From assembly GCA_947165195.1 (NCBI GenBank), contig CAMUZJ010000010.1, positions 1 to 23,117 of the forward strand: a stretch of 23,117 bases of DNA, in the 5' to 3' direction. Below the pieces are notes generated by a model, which worked only from the letters and a program-made list of their open reading frames with translations, ran no database searches and was not told the origin of the DNA. Made by a program: the position numbers and the translations under genes. This DNA comes from an uncultured Bacillota bacterium. Its GTDB lineage: Bacteria > Bacillota_I > Bacilli_A > RF39 > UBA660. Shown here one piece after another: positions 21,455 through 23,117 of the stretch (its first letter is position 1; each line of letters starts with the position of its first letter).

Positions 21455-22921
21455 CTACACTATTTCTTTTAATTCAAATAAATAGGATGTATATACATTA
21501 TTTTCAAATGTATAATTATCTTTATATACTTGCTTGTAGTTATCAAAAATATACTTTGGCGGTTGTGCATATTTTTCAATTTGAGCAAACACAATAAATT
21601 TTACTTCTTTATTTTGAACATATTTTTGCATTTCATCTAAATTATCTTTAAATTTATTATAGTCAAAATTTTGTACTTCAAAAAATCTTGTATTCGGTAC
21701 TATTCCTGAAATTGTATATACACCAATATCTAAGAAACCCATATTTAATAAAGTAGGATTTTCATATTTGTTTATATATTCTGCATACTTATATTGAACA
21801 TAATCCTCTTTAGTATTCTTCATATATTCCATATAATAAGGAAATTTAAACGCTAATAGTAATATGCTTATAATAAATAATTCAAAAACTGCCACGGTAT
21901 ATTTTTTTAATATTGGTGCAATAAATATTAATGCTATTACTATTGTCATAAGATATATAGGTAGATGATAATATATATATGATTTTAATCCAAAAAATAT
22001 AAATAATGTAGTCATAAATATTAATCCTACAAGACTTAATCTAAATATTCTATCTTTCTCTTTCGTAAGTAAAGCTAAAATAGGAAGTATTATTAATATT
22101 TTTTCTTCCATTAATTCTTTACTTATATATTTGAGTATTTCAAATATCTTTTTTATAATCCCATAGTTTTCAACATTTGTGTAAGCTGTCATATTTAATC
22201 TAAAATAAACATCAATAAATTCTTTTAGTCCATCATTTATTAAAAAGTATATTACTCCTATTAAAAATGGTATTAACATTCCTAATAAGAATATGAAACA
22301 AAATAATATTAGTTTTTTATATTTCTTTTTCATTAAATAATAAATAGATAGAAAGATGCAAAAACCTATCCAAAATCCCAACAAACTATATTTTGTCATT
22401 AGTATACATCCAGCTATAATACCATTTATTAGTATTTCCTTATTTGTTAATTCCCCTTTTTTAAAATGTTTCAAATAATAATATAATGATGCTGCAAAAA
22501 AAGGAAGACAAAATTCTTCACATGATCCACCCTGTACAAAAAAATGGGAAACTGTTATAAGTATGGAAACAAATGATAATAATATTAAAGAATTTTTTTT
22601 ATCAAAATACATATTAAAGATTTTATGTACAAAATATAAAAATATAGTAAAACTAACGACTTCTAATAAAAATACTCCATGAAATGTCTTATTACTTATG
22701 ATATATCCCAATCCATATATTAAATATAATAAAGGTCCTTTTTGTTCAAATAAATCTTTATATGGTATTATTCCATGAAACATACTTTTCCCAACTGTAA
22801 AAAAAGCATTTGCATCAACCCAGTCATTAAAGATATATAAAAATGAGTTTTTGCTTGTTATTAATAATATTATTAGTGCAACCATAAATGAATATATAAA
22901 ATATTTATCAGTTTTCTTCAT
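21455..22921 (-). CDS. GT-C fold membrane glycosyltransferase-like protein
   Basis: This 488-aa protein has about ten or more hydrophobic segments and a soluble C-terminal region of about 110 residues. The first external loop carries the signature of the GT39/ArnT-PMT-like superfamily: D33 and D36 in NDWVDANAFF, then IPYKDLFEQKGPLLYLI (52-68). In that family the loop acidic residue is catalytic and a lipid-phosphate sugar is the donor. A cell-envelope sugar transfer is therefore likely; donor and acceptor are unknown. The start is uncertain: I prefer the ATG at 22921, with AGAAAGAG upstream. An in-frame TTG at 22972 would add 17 residues but lacks a ribosome binding site. It lies between the surface protein gene and the methyltransferase end, with no obvious promoter of its own. 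Confidence 0.78.
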   Translation of the reverse strand: MKKTDKYFIYSFMVALIILLITSKNSFLYIFNDWVDANAFFTVGKSMFHGIIPYKDLFEQKGPLLYLIYGLGYIISNKTFHGVFLLEVVSFTIFLYFVHKIFNMYFDKKNSLILLSFVSILITVSHFFVQGGSCEEFCLPFFAASLYYYLKHFKKGELTNKEILINGIIAGCILMTKYSLLGFWIGFCIFLSIYYLMKKKYKKLILFCFIFLLGMLIPFLIGVIYFLINDGLKEFIDVYFRLNMTAYTNVENYGIIKKIFEILKYISKELMEEKILIILPILALLTKEKDRIFRLSLVGLIFMTTLFIFFGLKSYIYYHLPIYLMTIVIALIFIAPILKKYTVAVFELFIISILLLAFKFPYYMEYMKNTKEDYVQYKYAEYINKYENPTLLNMGFLDIGVYTISGIVPNTRFFEVQNFDYNKFKDNLDEMQKYVQNKEVKFIVFAQIEKYAQPPKYIFDNYKQVYKDNYTFENNVYTSYLFELKEIV

Positions 22922-23006
22922 TCTTTTTACTCTTTCTATAACAACACACAAAAATAATCCTATTTTTTTCAATAATTTTTCTAGAACTATTTCTTCTAAT
23001 TGTTAT

Positions 23007-23117
23007 TTATCTCCTCTCAAGTACCGTGATACTTTCGCAATGATAAGTCTTTGGAAACATATTAAATAACTTAATTCCTAATACTCCATAATCTACACTA
23101 ACTTTTTTTAAATCTCT
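23007..23117 (-). CDS. C-terminal end of TrmA/RlmD-family 23S rRNA methyltransferase (partial)
   Basis: Only the last 36 codons lie in the window, entering from the right edge. The readable end is RDLKKVSVDYGVLGIKLFNM then FPKTYHCESITVLERR. The NMFPKTYHCESITVLERR ending matches the DMFPxTxHVExVxLLxR C-terminus of the uracil-5-methyltransferase family (RlmD, RlmCD, TrmA), which use S-adenosylmethionine to make m5U in 23S rRNA or tRNA. The catalytic Cys and SAM motifs would be outside the window. The gene ends in TAA, 85 bases ahead of the membrane glycosyltransferase start. Confidence 0.85.
   Translation of the reverse strand, partial: RDLKKVSVDYGVLGIKLFNMFPKTYHCESITVLERR

Noticed and set aside
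22922..23006. Promoter for the GT-C membrane protein
   Set aside because: TTGAAA and TATAGA are present but about 26 bases apart, too far for a sigma-A promoter.

Overview
The window looks like the chromosome of a low-GC Gram-positive bacterium, probably an uncultured, gut-type member of the Bacilli. This is inferred from very AT-rich DNA, strong AGGAGG-type ribosome binding sites, GTG and TTG starts, QueH, MurC, an NodB-type cell-wall deacetylase and an LPXTG-like surface protein. TGA ends several genes and tryptophan is written TGG, so the code appears standard. Almost everything lies on the minus strand; only an unknown gene at the left end and a LOG-family gene are on the plus strand.

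Positions 1-4430 hold a small unknown protein, then an accessory group: an ABC-F ATPase, a GNAT acetyltransferase broken by three frameshifts, a Nudix hydrolase and an aminoglycoside-phosphotransferase-like kinase. Positions 4490-7060 hold tRNA-Glu(CUC) with its own promoter and terminator, a small murC-linked protein, murC, and a divergent LOG gene. Positions 7060-10264 hold a zinc-ribbon protein (59 aa, TTG start), a queH/ASCH pair with overlapping ends, and an acyl-CoA-ligase-like enzyme. Positions 10349-14791 hold a rhomboid protease, an orphan protein with a near-consensus promoter, a DUF4097-type beta-helical membrane protein and a large single-pass membrane protein. Positions 14850-18001 hold cysS with a regulatory leader and a polysaccharide deacetylase. 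Positions 18579-23117 hold a divergent Ham1-type NTP pyrophosphatase, a SHOCT-domain remnant, an LPXTG-like surface protein, a GT-C membrane protein and the last 36 codons of a TrmA/RlmD-type rRNA methyltransferase.

The most interesting element is the leader of cysS (16299-16508). A good promoter is followed by a ribosome binding site and a 17-codon leader peptide with tandem Cys codons. After that come five RNA segments that can pair in mutually exclusive ways (1:2, 2:3, 3:4, 4:5), the last being a strong intrinsic terminator just before the cysS ribosome binding site. The geometry fits ribosome-mediated, cysteine-responsive transcription attenuation. Low-GC Gram-positives usually control cysS with a T-box riboswitch, and I cannot make a convincing T-box here.

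Smaller signals include a hairpin masking the ABC-F ribosome binding site, a palindrome over the murC -35 box, a possibly leaderless CxxC mini-ORF ahead of the zinc-ribbon gene, and a 24-bp perfect palindrome in the SHOCT remnant.
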